The notes under the pieces are model-generated. The model did not search any database, was not told the origin of the DNA, and saw only the letters and a list, made by a program, of their open reading frames with translations. This document shows, piece by piece, positions 44,030 through 54,447 of a DNA stretch of 64,000 nucleotides. The translations under genes and the position numbers were made by a program. The stretch's first letter is position 1; the number at the start of each line of letters is the position of its first letter. The stretch comes from Porphyra umbilicalis (lineage: Eukaryota > Rhodophyta > Bangiophyceae > Bangiales > Bangiaceae): positions 40,144 through 104,143 of the forward strand of contig KV919042.1 in NCBI GenBank assembly GCA_002049455.2, in the 5' to 3' direction.

Positions 44030-45310
44030 GGCCCACGTTTTTGTGCATCGACTGTCCGTCGGACAGCGTCGGCATTCGCCCCCCCCCCTCGAGGACGGCG
44101 GAGCGGACATTTTCTGGCTCTGCGTCGCGCAGTGGCGGCTTGCCCCTCCCCTTCGGCTTCCAAATATGGACATTGGCCCCAACACATCTCACCACAGTGG
44201 GGCGCGCCCGGCCCCGCCGAGGGCGCTTCGGCCCCCACCCTTAAATGTAAGGCGCCGCCGCCCAATCCACACCTGAATGTGGTCGTGGTCGGCTAGCCCG
44301 ACGATCATGCGGGCCACGCGCCACCAATGCACCACAGACATGGACAGATCCCTATCGCAACCGTCATCATCACCGTCATCGCCGACCACCCCGGCGCCGC
44401 CGGTACCGCCGGCACCCCCTGCACGGCTGCCACGACCGTTGCTCAAGCCGCGATGAGCGCGGGCGCATTTCCTGTTCGATAGGTATTGATCCGCACTATT
44501 TCTTAGCGCACCCGAGTTTCGTTCCGAGCGTCCATTTGTTTCTGCGCCGCCACCATTGCTTGCGTGAAAGCTTCCTCCCCATCCTCCTAGTCCCTCTCGC
44601 CCTTCTGTTATGCTGTGCACGCGCACTCCCCGTGTCGCACACCTGCTTCTTTTTTCGCCCGACACACGCGTACCCCAAACGCTGGCCGCACTCGCCACCC
44701 GTGTTCACGTGACATTGCTTTGTGATGGTCTCCTCCCGTCTTGACTGACACCTCGCACAGTCCGTCTTGCATGTGTGTTTTGAATATACCTGTGCATGCC
44801 CTCTTCACGAAAGCTGTTCTATTTTGTTATCTTTGCCTCACTCGTACACGATCGCCCCTTTATCCTGCTTCTTCCTTCCCAGTCGTTGCTCTCTCATGCT
44901 GTTGTGTGTGCTCCAACCGTACCCGCTTTGCTTCTCGTGTCAATATATCCGCCGGTACTGCTTCGTGTCTTGGATCTCCCCCGCCTTTCCCACCTATCTT
45001 CAAGCACATCCGCCATTCGAATACGCTCTTTTCTCGTTTCTTCGTTCGGCCTTGAGTTCCCTCGGTCTAGTGCGGTTGTCTTGCAGTGCATTGGTTGGCG
45101 CCAGCGTCGAGACACTCGCACTGACGCCCGGTACGAATGTTGCTCTTCTCTCTCGTAGCGTGTTCTCAACCCACCACCTTTCGACTTCTGTTGGCATTGT
45201 GTCAGCTCTTTTCTTTCCTTTTTCTCATCTGTTAGCTGCGCCCCTTCACACTTGTGTGGTGATTCGCTCTGCGTTAGGTTTGAGTGTATTACGTCACATC
45301 ATTTTCTCCC
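44030..45310 (+). repeat. Left arm of a 1.28-kb palindrome
   Basis: Reverse-complement copy of 45776-47057, almost identical: over the coding-like stretches compared only isolated bases differ (for example T at 44279 against C in the other arm). It starts GGCCCACGTTTTTG; the other arm ends with the same bases save one. The arm mixes a GC-rich part (44050-44450) and a pyrimidine-rich part (44580-45300). Confidence 0.88.
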
Positions 45311-45775
45311 ATGTGTCGTCACAACGTTGGTCTATGTCCGCCACTGACGAGATCGCTCCCGTTGAAGTTTGTGGTGCAGCTTTGAACAAACGCGAAAGAG
45401 AGCAGAGGGAGCCGCACTGATGCAACTGCATCTGCCACTTGAGCGCCGCCAGATTGTGCATGCCGTCGTCCACGTGCAGTCTTGTGTACGTTCTGTACCC
45501 TCAATCCCATCTACCTCGTTTGTGGTTATAGCGCTGCTATCAAGCATTCAACCAGTTCTCGGCGAAAGCAGGAGGTCCTTCAAGGAAGGAAGTACGCAAC
45601 ACGCGGTGCCTAAACTCGCTATGGACCCTTCGTACGGCGATTGCTCCAACATCATCCCGAAAGCGCCGACCTCCACTTCACCGGGGCGCCAACAGAGGTC
45701 CCTGTCGAGAATTCGAGAGGCTGCGTCGCGAGAAGTCGGGGACTGCTTGCCCGACAACAACGTTGCGATGACAAA
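45311..45775. other. Spacer of the palindrome
   Basis: 465 bp unique between the arms. Similarity fades over about 25 bp at each inner edge rather than stopping sharply. An ATG at 45334 begins a short frame that stops after 28 codons. Confidence 0.6.
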
Positions 45776-47057
45776 GGGGAAAAAATGATGTGCCGTAATA
45801 CACTCAGACCTAACGCAGAGCGAATCACCACACAAGTGTGAAGGGGCGCAGCTAACAGATGAGAAAAAGGAAAGAAAAGAGCTGACACAATGCCAACAGA
45901 AGTCGAAAGGTGGTGGGTTGAGAACACGCTACGAGAGAGAAGAGCAACATTCGTACCGGGCGTCAGTGCGAGTGTCTCGACGCTGGCGCCAACCAATGCA
46001 CTGCAAGACAACCGCACTAGACCGAGGGAACTCAAGGCCGAACGAAGAAACGAGAAAAGAGCGTATTCGAATGGCGGATGTGCTTGAAGATAGGTGGGAA
46101 AGGCGGGGGAGATCCAAGACACGAAGCAGTACCGGCGGATATATTGACACGAGAAGCAAAGCGGGTACGGTTGGAGCACACACAACAGCATGAGAGAGCA
46201 ACGACTGGGAAGGAAGAAGCAGGATAAAGGGGCGATCGTGTACGAGTGAGGCAAAGATAACAAAATAGAACAGCTTTCGTGAAGAGGGCATGCACAGGTA
46301 TATTCAAAACACACATGCAAGACGGACTGTGCGAGGTGTCAGTCAAGACGGGAGGAGACCATCACAAAGCAATGTCACGTGAACACGGGTGGCGAGTGCG
46401 GCCAGCGTTTGGGGTACGCGTGTGTCGGGCGAAAAAAGAAGCAGGTGTGCGACACGGGGAGTGCGCGTGCACAGCATAACAGAAGGGCGAGAGGGACTAG
46501 GAGGATGGGGAGGAAGCTTTCACGCAAGCAATGGTGGCGGCGCAGAAACAAATGGACGCTCGGAACGAAACTCGGGTGCGCTAAGAAATAGTGCGGATCA
46601 ATACCTATCGAACAGGAAATGCGCCCGCGCTCATCGCGGCTTGAGCAACGGTCGTGGCAGCCGTGCAGGGGGTGCCGGCGGTACCGGCGGCGCCGGGGTG
46701 GTCGGCGATGACGGTGATGATGACGGTTGCGATAGGGATCTGTCCATGTCGGTGGTGCATTGGTGGCGCGTGGCCCGCATGATCGTCGGGCTAGCCGACC
46801 ACGACCGCATTCAGGTGTGGATTGGGCGGCGGCGCCTTACATTTAAGGGTGGGGGCCGAAGCGCCCTCGGCGGGGCCGGGCGCGCCCCACTGTGGTGAGA
46901 TGTGTTGGGGCCAATGTCCATATTTGGAAGCCGAAGGGGAGGGGCAAGCCGCCACTGCGCGACGCAGAGCCAGAAAATGTCCGCTCCGCCGTCCTCGAGG
47001 GGGGGGGGCGAATGCCGACGCTGTCCGACGGACAGTCGATGAACAAAAACGTTGGCC
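45776..47057 (-). repeat. Right arm of the 1.28-kb palindrome
   Basis: See left arm. Open frames on both arms are mirror images and mostly low complexity, so they are not called as genes. Confidence 0.88.
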
Positions 47058-47079
47058 CTCTGGCCGCCCTGGAGGCAAC

Positions 47080-47420
47080 AGACAACGGGCGATGCGCGGC
47101 TTCCGCCGCGCAGACAACAGGAATTGGGACGATGCCTTGAGAGCGTGACAACGGCGTTAGACCTCGGCATAGCTCGATGCAGCAATGGCTTTTTTTCTCA
47201 CTTCATCCCTTCTGACCACTCGCTGCCAAGCAAATGAGGCACATGCCACGGTAACATTCTGAAATGAGCATTCCAGCCAGCTTTGAAGTATTGTAAGCAA
47301 CCGATCTGATGCCGACCGTGGAATCGTTTTCATTTCGTGCAACCTCGCTCCTGGAGAAAAAACAGCTGCGATCGCTCGCCAGGATCCCAGGAGTTGTCCG
47401 ACTTGTCCCAATCTGATGCC
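47080..47420 (-). repeat. Dispersed repeat R1, copy b
   Basis: Minus-strand counterpart of 39675-40010. It directly abuts the outer end of the palindrome, so the palindrome may have formed at or inserted into R1. Confidence 0.72.
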
Positions 47421-48133
47421 AGGGGCTTTTTGTGCTCCTCACCCCCGCGTGTCGGCACGTGCTCGGAACGATTGCTGGCCTCTGATCTTCGTCTCTTGTG
47501 CGATTGTTGAGTTTGTTTCAGTGGGCTTCCCTTGTGTTTTGTGGACCGGTCACGAGGCATCGGTATTTCATGCAACCTTCGGAGTACTGTGGTTGGATCA
47601 TCCACCTCAGCGCAGCAGTCGTTCTCAGAGCACCCCCACCAATGGAGGCAACCGTCTAACCCAACGGCCACATGTGCGCAACGTGCGGCGCTGTCCCTGG
47701 CTCTCCAAAGGCAGAGCCAAAACTAAGCAGGCCACGTCTCGACCGCGGGCCTAGCGGCGCAGACTCGTTCCACGGCACTGTTTTGTGACCGATCAGCTGT
47801 CCTTGCAACAGAATTTGCTGTGAAGAGAACTCTCCTGTGATCGCCAGTGATCGGGCTGGTATGCCTCGGTTTTCCATCGATCGAGGGGCGATTTCAAGTG
47901 CGATCACGCCAATCACACCGAAATCGCGAGTCCAGGACCCGGTCGATCTCATATTTGAGAGAAATGAGGAAGGAGGTAACTGTCCGCAGATTTGCTTCGA
48001 TCCAGCGGAGCTGGAGGGAAGCAAGGCTATCGATTGAGCCAACCGATGTGTGCCCGTCTTCTTCCCGCACCGTGTTTCCTTGTCGGTCTCCTGTTGTCCT
48101 CGGTAACGCTTTTGGCCGTCTGTCTTTCATTTG
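47421..48133. other. Stretch upstream of the broken PIF transposase
   Basis: No gene recognised. CACCAATGG at 47637-47645 is a possible left terminus of the element below. A pyrimidine-rich leader-like stretch (48055-48130) precedes the ATG. Confidence 0.35.
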
Positions 48134-49794
48134 ATGTCGGACGCCGACAAGGAGCACACTGCGTTGGCCATTGCCACTGCCTTTGCGAATGATGACGATG
48201 CAGACGTCGTGGCCGCTGTTCAGGCAGCTCAGCAGTTTGGCGACTTGCTTGCGCACACGCGCGAGGCGGCAGAGAATAACCCGCGCCCAGGTTTTTATCT
48301 TGAAAAGGCCCATAACAAGAATCGTGGCTTTCTCTTCGGAAAGACAGCTCACTTGCGCAATTACTTTCGTTTGAACATACAGCCACCCGTCTACGACTAA
48401 GTTGACTTTGAGCGCCGCTTTCGCGTGTCTTGTGTGTTGTTTGACCGCTTTATTCGTGCCGCGCTGTGCGGGCCGTACTTTCAGCAACGTGTGAATGGCA
48501 CAGGGGAGCCTCAATCCCTGACTTTGGTGATGGTTTCGGCTGCATTGAGGTTGCTGGCCTACAGCGAAGCCACTGACCGCGTTGATGAGTACGTCCGCAT
48601 GTCAGAGTGTTCCGTCAACGAGACCGTGCATCGGTTTTCTAGCTTTGTTATCGACAAGTTCCAGCCTGTGTATCTCGGTCCGCCCAACCGAGCAGATTTT
48701 TCAGCGCGTCGTGAAGGCTTACGAGGACGCTGGCTTCCCGGGGTGCATGGGGGATGTCGACTGCTCCCATTGGGAGTGGGCAAGCTGTCCAGTGACCTAG
48801 CATGAACAATATCAGGGTAGGTCTGGGAAGCGAACTATTATGATGGAAACCGTGGCGGACATGGATCTTGACCTGTGACACTTTTTTATTGAGATGCCTG
48901 GTGACATGAATGACTGGAACGTGATGGCTTTTTCTCCTCTTTTTCAGTCTATGATTGCCTGTGCTTTTCTCTCCCCTATCACGTACACACTTAACGGCGT
49001 CGAACGCGCGTTACCGCACTTTTTTCGCGACGGCATATACCCCAAGAATGCTGTCTTCATCGACACGTCGAGGGGCGACGAGGAAAAGGAGAAAGTCTTC
49101 GCCTCTCGGCAGGAGGGACGGCGTTAAGACGCAAAGCGCGTGTATGCCGTCCTGTACACGGGTTTGGGAGAAGTTGGCCAGGCCGTTGCACTTCGGGGAT
49201 GTGGCGGCGATGAAGGACGTGGTCACCTGCTGTGCCAGGCTGCACAACATGATCGTTGTCCACCGCCTCAAGGAGCAGTACGCTCAGTCACCAAGTACGT
49301 AACAGGAGCTTTCTTCATGTCCATTCTGCGTACTCCGATACTTTGATGGCTCCTATCTATATGCCTCCGCGCTCGCTGTTACTGACATCATGTCCGATTT
49401 CCCGACAACTCGATTGAGCTGTGCTCTCCGTCCCACTCTGTGTGATTCGTTATTCGTTGGACATAGAGGCGCACGGAGCCATGCCCTCGAGGGTCCACGA
49501 CGAACACGGGTGGATTCGGGCGTGAAGCTGTCGGCTGGGCCAGCGCGATGGCCAATCGTGGGGGAGAAATTGTGGACCGACAAAATGGGCAGCCTGGTCT
49601 CGGTGGTACCGCTGCCGGTGCCCGCGCTTTCTTGGGGCACGGCGCGCCAGATGGGGGAGCGCAAGCTGACCCGCATGAGGCGCTCGTCCAGCGGCTGCAG
49701 GCGGCGCGCGCCCGGATTATCAGCGGAGTGGAGCACCACCGCCTGAAGCGGGACCTCATCCAGCACGCTTCGGCGCTTCGACCGGACGTGTAGA
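48134..49794 (+). pseudogene. Plant-type PIF/HARBI1 transposase, broken
   Basis: ATG at 48134 (MSDADKEH). A reading spread over frames follows the plant PIF order: FRLNIQPPVYD, a TAA at 48398, then FERRFRVSCVLFDRFI, a TLVMVSAALRLLAY helix, VKAYEDAGFPGCMGDVDCSHWEW with the first catalytic Asp, TAG at 48798-48800, HEQYQGRSGKRTIMMETVAD, a TGA near 48876, MPGDMNDWNVMAFSPLF, FRDGIYPKNAVFI, and a TAA at 49125-49127. The usual Glu motif is replaced by KRVYAVLY, then LHNMIVVHRL, and a C-terminal helix HHRLKRDLIQHAS at 49735-49775. Several stops, at least two frame changes and the lost Glu make it inactive. Confidence 0.85.
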
Positions 49795-49904
49795 TGGGAG
49801 CCAAAGTGCCGCAGAATATGCATCAAAGACATCTTTCCATCCAACCATGATAGGATTTTATCAAAAAAAAAAAAGCGCAGAGCGAGCAACAACACATTAC
49901 AAGA

Positions 49905-51075
49905 ATGTTTGAGTTACACAACACAGAGTCAGACGAAAAACAGAAGAAACAACTGGGAACATATCACGATCAACAGCCGCCTACCATCAGCGGCGCGGAC
50001 ACGGCGTCGAACGCCACCAGCAGCGCAGACACGGCGCCGCCTGCCACCAGCGGCGCAGGCACGGCGCCGCCCGCCACCAGCGGCGCGGAAAAGGCGCCGC
50101 CCACCGCACCCGCACCAAATCCCCTCCCCCCCCCCACCCCGCCGCACGCGGCCACCATGAACGCGGCGCCGCCCGGCACCAGCGGCGCTGCCGCCGACCG
50201 GCCGCCAATCTTGAGGCGGCGGCGGCGGCCAACAAAGACAACGGCCGCGCGGATTCCGCTTCCCAGCCGTGGATGAGGCGGGCGCAGCCGGCGCGGCCGT
50301 CACCGCTGAGCCGGACCGCCCGCCGCACCCGCACCAGGTCCCCCCCCCCCCCCTCAACCCCGCCTTACGCGGCTACCTTACACGCTGCGCCGCCCACCAC
50401 CAGCGGCGCCGCGGCCGACCGGTCTCCAATCTTGAGGCGGCGGCGGCGGCCGACGACGACAAAGGCCGCGCGGCGTCCGTTTCTTTGCAGCGGGTGGGGC
50501 AGTCTCAGCCAACGCGGCTGCTGTCGCCGAGCCTTTCCGCTTTTGCCGCCGCCGCCGCCCCGAGCAGGGCCGCCCGCCGCACCCGCACCAGGTCCCCCCC
50601 CCCCCCCCCCACCCCGCCGCACGCGGCCACCTCGGACGCGGCTCCGCCTGCGACCAACGGCAGCGTCGCTGACCGGCCGCCAATCTCAGGTCGGCGGCGG
50701 CGGCCAACAATGAAAACGGCCGCGCGGCGTCCGATCGTCGATGGCACGGGCGACCGAGGCTGTCGTCGGCACCGGTGCCGGTGGTTGGCGGCATAGGCGC
50801 CGCATTGCGGCGCGGCGCCGGCGCCGAGCCGCCGGCGCCGCGCTTCAATGCGGCTCCTGTGCCGCCACCGCCGGAGACGGATGCGGCATGTGCCGAGGAC
50901 GCACGGGCCGTCGAGGCGGCTCCGCGGCGCTGCCACTCGTGGCTGCTTGCCACCATGCGTCTCTGCCACCGGCGCCCGTCCATCCCGGACTGAAGTAGTT
51001 GAATGTTGAGTGGCGCTTGCCCGTGCTGCGCCGGCCGTTTTCCTTGAAAAATGTTTGCTTCGGCCAAGACGCCAT
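49905..51075. repeat. GC-rich stretch with three tandem degenerate units
   Basis: Units of about 220-250 bp start near 50105, 50327 and 50577. Each begins CCGCACCCGCACCA, passes through a C run and CCGCACGCGGCCACC, and ends with a GAGGCGGCGGCGGCGGCC-type block. Before them lie short ACCAGCGGCGC direct repeats (49988-50090). Frames on both strands are open because of composition; no gene is called. Confidence 0.6.
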
Positions 51076-52221
51076 TTAGAAGGAGTCTTCGTTTACGGTA
51101 CTGTCGGCAGTGGAGGTCATCGTACCTGCAGGCAGACAGGACTCCTCCCCCGCGCCACCCGCCCTTCCCGCAGCAGAACGTGAAGTTGCAGCTGCCGCAG
51201 CCGCTCGCGCGGCCACGCGTGCAGCTTGTACCGTGGCGCGTCTCGCCAAAGCCTCAGCCTCAGCGACAGCGATTACTCCGACGCTCCTGGCTTCGGCAGC
51301 TTCGCGGGCCCGCCCTGCAGCGACCTCCTCCTGCTGCACACAAGCCTGCTGGTCCTGCTCGACCATATCGGATGCCATCCTAGCCGCTGTGCGAGCCCGA
51401 TATGCCTGCACGGCTGGCGTGCCGCGTATTGCCTCCGAATTGAAGAACATGGCCTGCTCCATATTTTTCAGGGCTTGTGCCTTTCGAACCTAAGCATCGG
51501 TCAGCTCGTTCACCCACTTGTTCATGGCGGAGATCGCGGATAGCAGCCCGGCCTGGTCCTCAGTGCGTTTAAACCATATTGGATGCACTGCCTGCTGGCC
51601 ATCGGCGCGGAAAGATGACGAACCGTCCTGCCTCGACCCGACCCCGGCCCGTGCCGTCGCAGTGGAGCCACCGCCCGCACCAGCCGCGACTGCCACAGCG
51701 GGAACCTCGTCCTTCATCTCCAGGCCAACGATCACAGACGAAGGCGGGAGCGCGGAGCCAGAGGAGGGGATCAGGAACGTGTCCAAGAAGCGGCGGTCCT
51801 CACGCAAGAGTTCACAAGATGAAAGAAATCGAAAAACACCACAGGACCCGAAAACGTCAGCTTTGTAATCATCTTGCTTGTTGAATGCCGCAATGACCGT
51901 ATCAGAGAGGTCCTTGGCGGTCATTCCAGTGAGGGGCGATCGAGATATTGAAGCGGAGCAGGCGCTCAGGTGTGTGCAGTCAGGCGCGATGTGGTCAAGC
52001 CAACGCGTGCGCACGGCGGCAACACTGGGAGCTTCCCAGTATCTCGGATCGTTCATCGTCTCAGGGAATTTAGTGAGCCCCGCCGGCAAGTCAATGCCAA
52101 TGCCGTCTAAAACTTGAGCCGACTTCAAGCTCGTCACAACGTCGGCCCTGTTAGATCTCGCATTCCACCCCTTGGTGTTCCCCAGCTCCTCCACCTCAGT
52201 CCACTTGCACCCGGTCACCAT
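51076..52221 (-). pseudogene. Myb/SANT-like accessory protein of a PIF-type element, one stop
   Basis: ATG at 52221 (MVTGCKWTEVEEL). The N-terminal ~190 residues look like a degenerate Myb/SANT-type DNA-binding unit (KWTEVEELGN, AAVRTRWLDHIAPDC, an AFNKQDDYKADVFGSCGVF segment and a SCELLREDRRFLDTF helix), followed by an Ala/Gly linker and WVNELTDA. TAG at 51490-51492 interrupts the frame, which continues in the same frame with AMFFNSEAIRGTPAVQAYR and an Ala/Arg-rich coiled helix to 51076. The FF-S-A-R-TP-YR motif recurs in the accessory gene at 61-63 kb. It faces the transposase pseudogene, as in many PIF elements. Confidence 0.62.
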
Positions 52222-54447
52222 CTCGGCCGGGGGGACAGGGCGGAGACGGTGTCGGGTCCATACGCTAGCGAACCGGTACACGTTACTGCAGTGAAGATGG
52301 GCGCAAAGAAGACAGTCGACGACGCAAGATGCGACCACGACGGCCAACGGGTGCATTGCACCAAGGACGATGCACGATTGAACAGCGATCGATCGACATC
52401 AGATTCTGAGAAGTTTCTGACCATCGATAATTATTGCTGGTATCTATTGCCGATCGATCGCGATCGATCAACGGTATACTCATCAACGGAGATACTCCCG
52501 ATCCTGTCTGCACGCCACGGGTCACGCAGTCCATTGGCATACGTGTTCCCAACAGGGAACGAGGGATTGACCGAACGACTCGGGGCGTCTCCAAACAGGC
52601 CTGTTCGGAATGGCGCTGCCTCTGAAGCTCCAAATGAGTGGCGATTCCGCATAACGACCGCGAGATGCATCAAGGGATCAAAAACTGTGAACAAGTCTAT
52701 TTATGGGTCGTCACAGCCCCATCACACCCTAGTTTTGGAGCGAATCCCAGGCACTAGTGCTCCAACCGTCCAAGCGGCCAAACGGTGCCCCGTTTGGCTC
52801 CTTCGACGGCTGGAGCCATTGGTGAAGAATTTCTCCTGCCCACTCACAGCCTCTCTGGGAGAGTCATTGTGATGTGGGTCTCTGGTGCTTCTGCCCAGGA
52901 GTGAAAAGGGGAATTGTGACCCATTGGCAATAGCTCGGTGAGCCGGCCGCTCTTCTACACACTCGCAATATTGTCAGCGATGTGGCCTCTGTGTCCCGCC
53001 ACGTCGCCGCGTTTTTGGACGAAGTGCCTTCTCAGCACAAAAAGCGCTCATGTCCTACGCGTGATCGATTAGAACTGATGTGTCTCGCTGCAGTGCTGGT
53101 CTTGTGAGCGCTGCACAACGTTCAGGTTCGGTGATTGCTGAATTTCCGGTGATGGGCGCTCGATGCCAGTCTAAAATAATTCATGTATCCTGTCCAAAGT
53201 ATGCTTCATGTAACTCTGGTATGTTACTGTGGCTCGGACCCGACTGCGAGTTTTTGGGAGAACGGCTGTAGCATGGTCGCAACCATCGACGTCGCCTGCG
53301 CATTCTGCAAACCGATTTATATAGTAGCCCCAGTTTTGCACCAAATACATCAGGTCGGCCAGAACCTTTGTGAAACCCTTTTGTAAACAGCTTGCCGAGG
53401 CTCAACACCCAATCACACGCGTACACGGCGACATACGTGGCGCTCTCAATTGATGTGGATCTGGCTCGATGCGGACGTCGTTGGAAGCGCACTTATCACC
53501 CCCATGATGGCAAACTTCCAAAACATGGCGGTTGCAGAGAGAAGGGAGGCAGAGCAGACGACAAAGCATAGAAAAGAAGTCGGGTTGGCTGGAATCTCCG
53601 CATGAAAAGACAACCCGACAGTGCAATACAGCCAATCAACGCTTTTTCTCTAAGCTGATGATGGCGAATGGGAACTCGAAACTATCTTTCCGACGTCGCG
53701 CCATGATCTTTACCGGGCCAGCATGGTGGGGGAGCACCCTCGTCTTGTCGCCTTACTGTTCCGTGATATCTCCACACGAAGCAGGCCGCCCACGAAACAG
53801 CGGTCGCCTTCACATGTCTTCGTGGACAGACGCTACGGCTGTTCCACGTGGCTTTGTGAAGCGCGCTTCCTGTCCATTAGGGCATCAAGACTCGGCGCAA
53901 TGCTCTTCCTCTCGTTAAGACGCTTCTGGCGTTGTAAATACATCGAACCTCAGAATGCAGGAATTTTCATCCACAAAGATTTGTGGGAACAATATGCGTG
54001 TACGACCCCGCTCGAGCCGATTCCGTGACCAAATGTGGGTGCACATAGCCCAAAATGGCATTTGTGTCCCACCACCACGCAGGGATCCCCTCCACCCCCA
54101 GTTAAGGGCGGTCTTCTGGAATGAAATATTCCATGGTTTCCTTAAACACATTTACAGTGAACCCCCTCCGCATGCACAACCCAGAGGCGCTTCACTTTTC
54201 CAATCCACCGTCGTCCAAGCGTATCGGTGACAGACGTACACTCGCGCCCTACCCCCCCCCAAACCTGCTGGAGCTCTATTATCCTATACAAGTGCTTCAC
54301 CTCTGCCCCCCTCGCCCCTGCTGTACTTCTTTTGTGGTTCTTTGGTCTTTCCGGCCGATTGAGGACAGCATGGAGCCGGTTGAGAGTGCCTTGATGAGGT
54401 ATGGTTGGCACTCCCACCCTTGAGGTAGAGTGAAGCGATGTGAGCTG
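52222..54447. other. Gene-free stretch
   Basis: Moderate GC, short frames only. CCATTGGTG at 52816-52824 is a possible right terminus for the 48-52 kb element. A run of GATCGATC motifs lies near 52385-52470. Confidence 0.4.

Noticed and set aside
44767..46320. Mirror-image 217- and 222-codon frames
   Set aside because: They are the same sequence in the two palindrome arms, composed of Ser/Leu/Cys-rich readings of a pyrimidine-rich tract.
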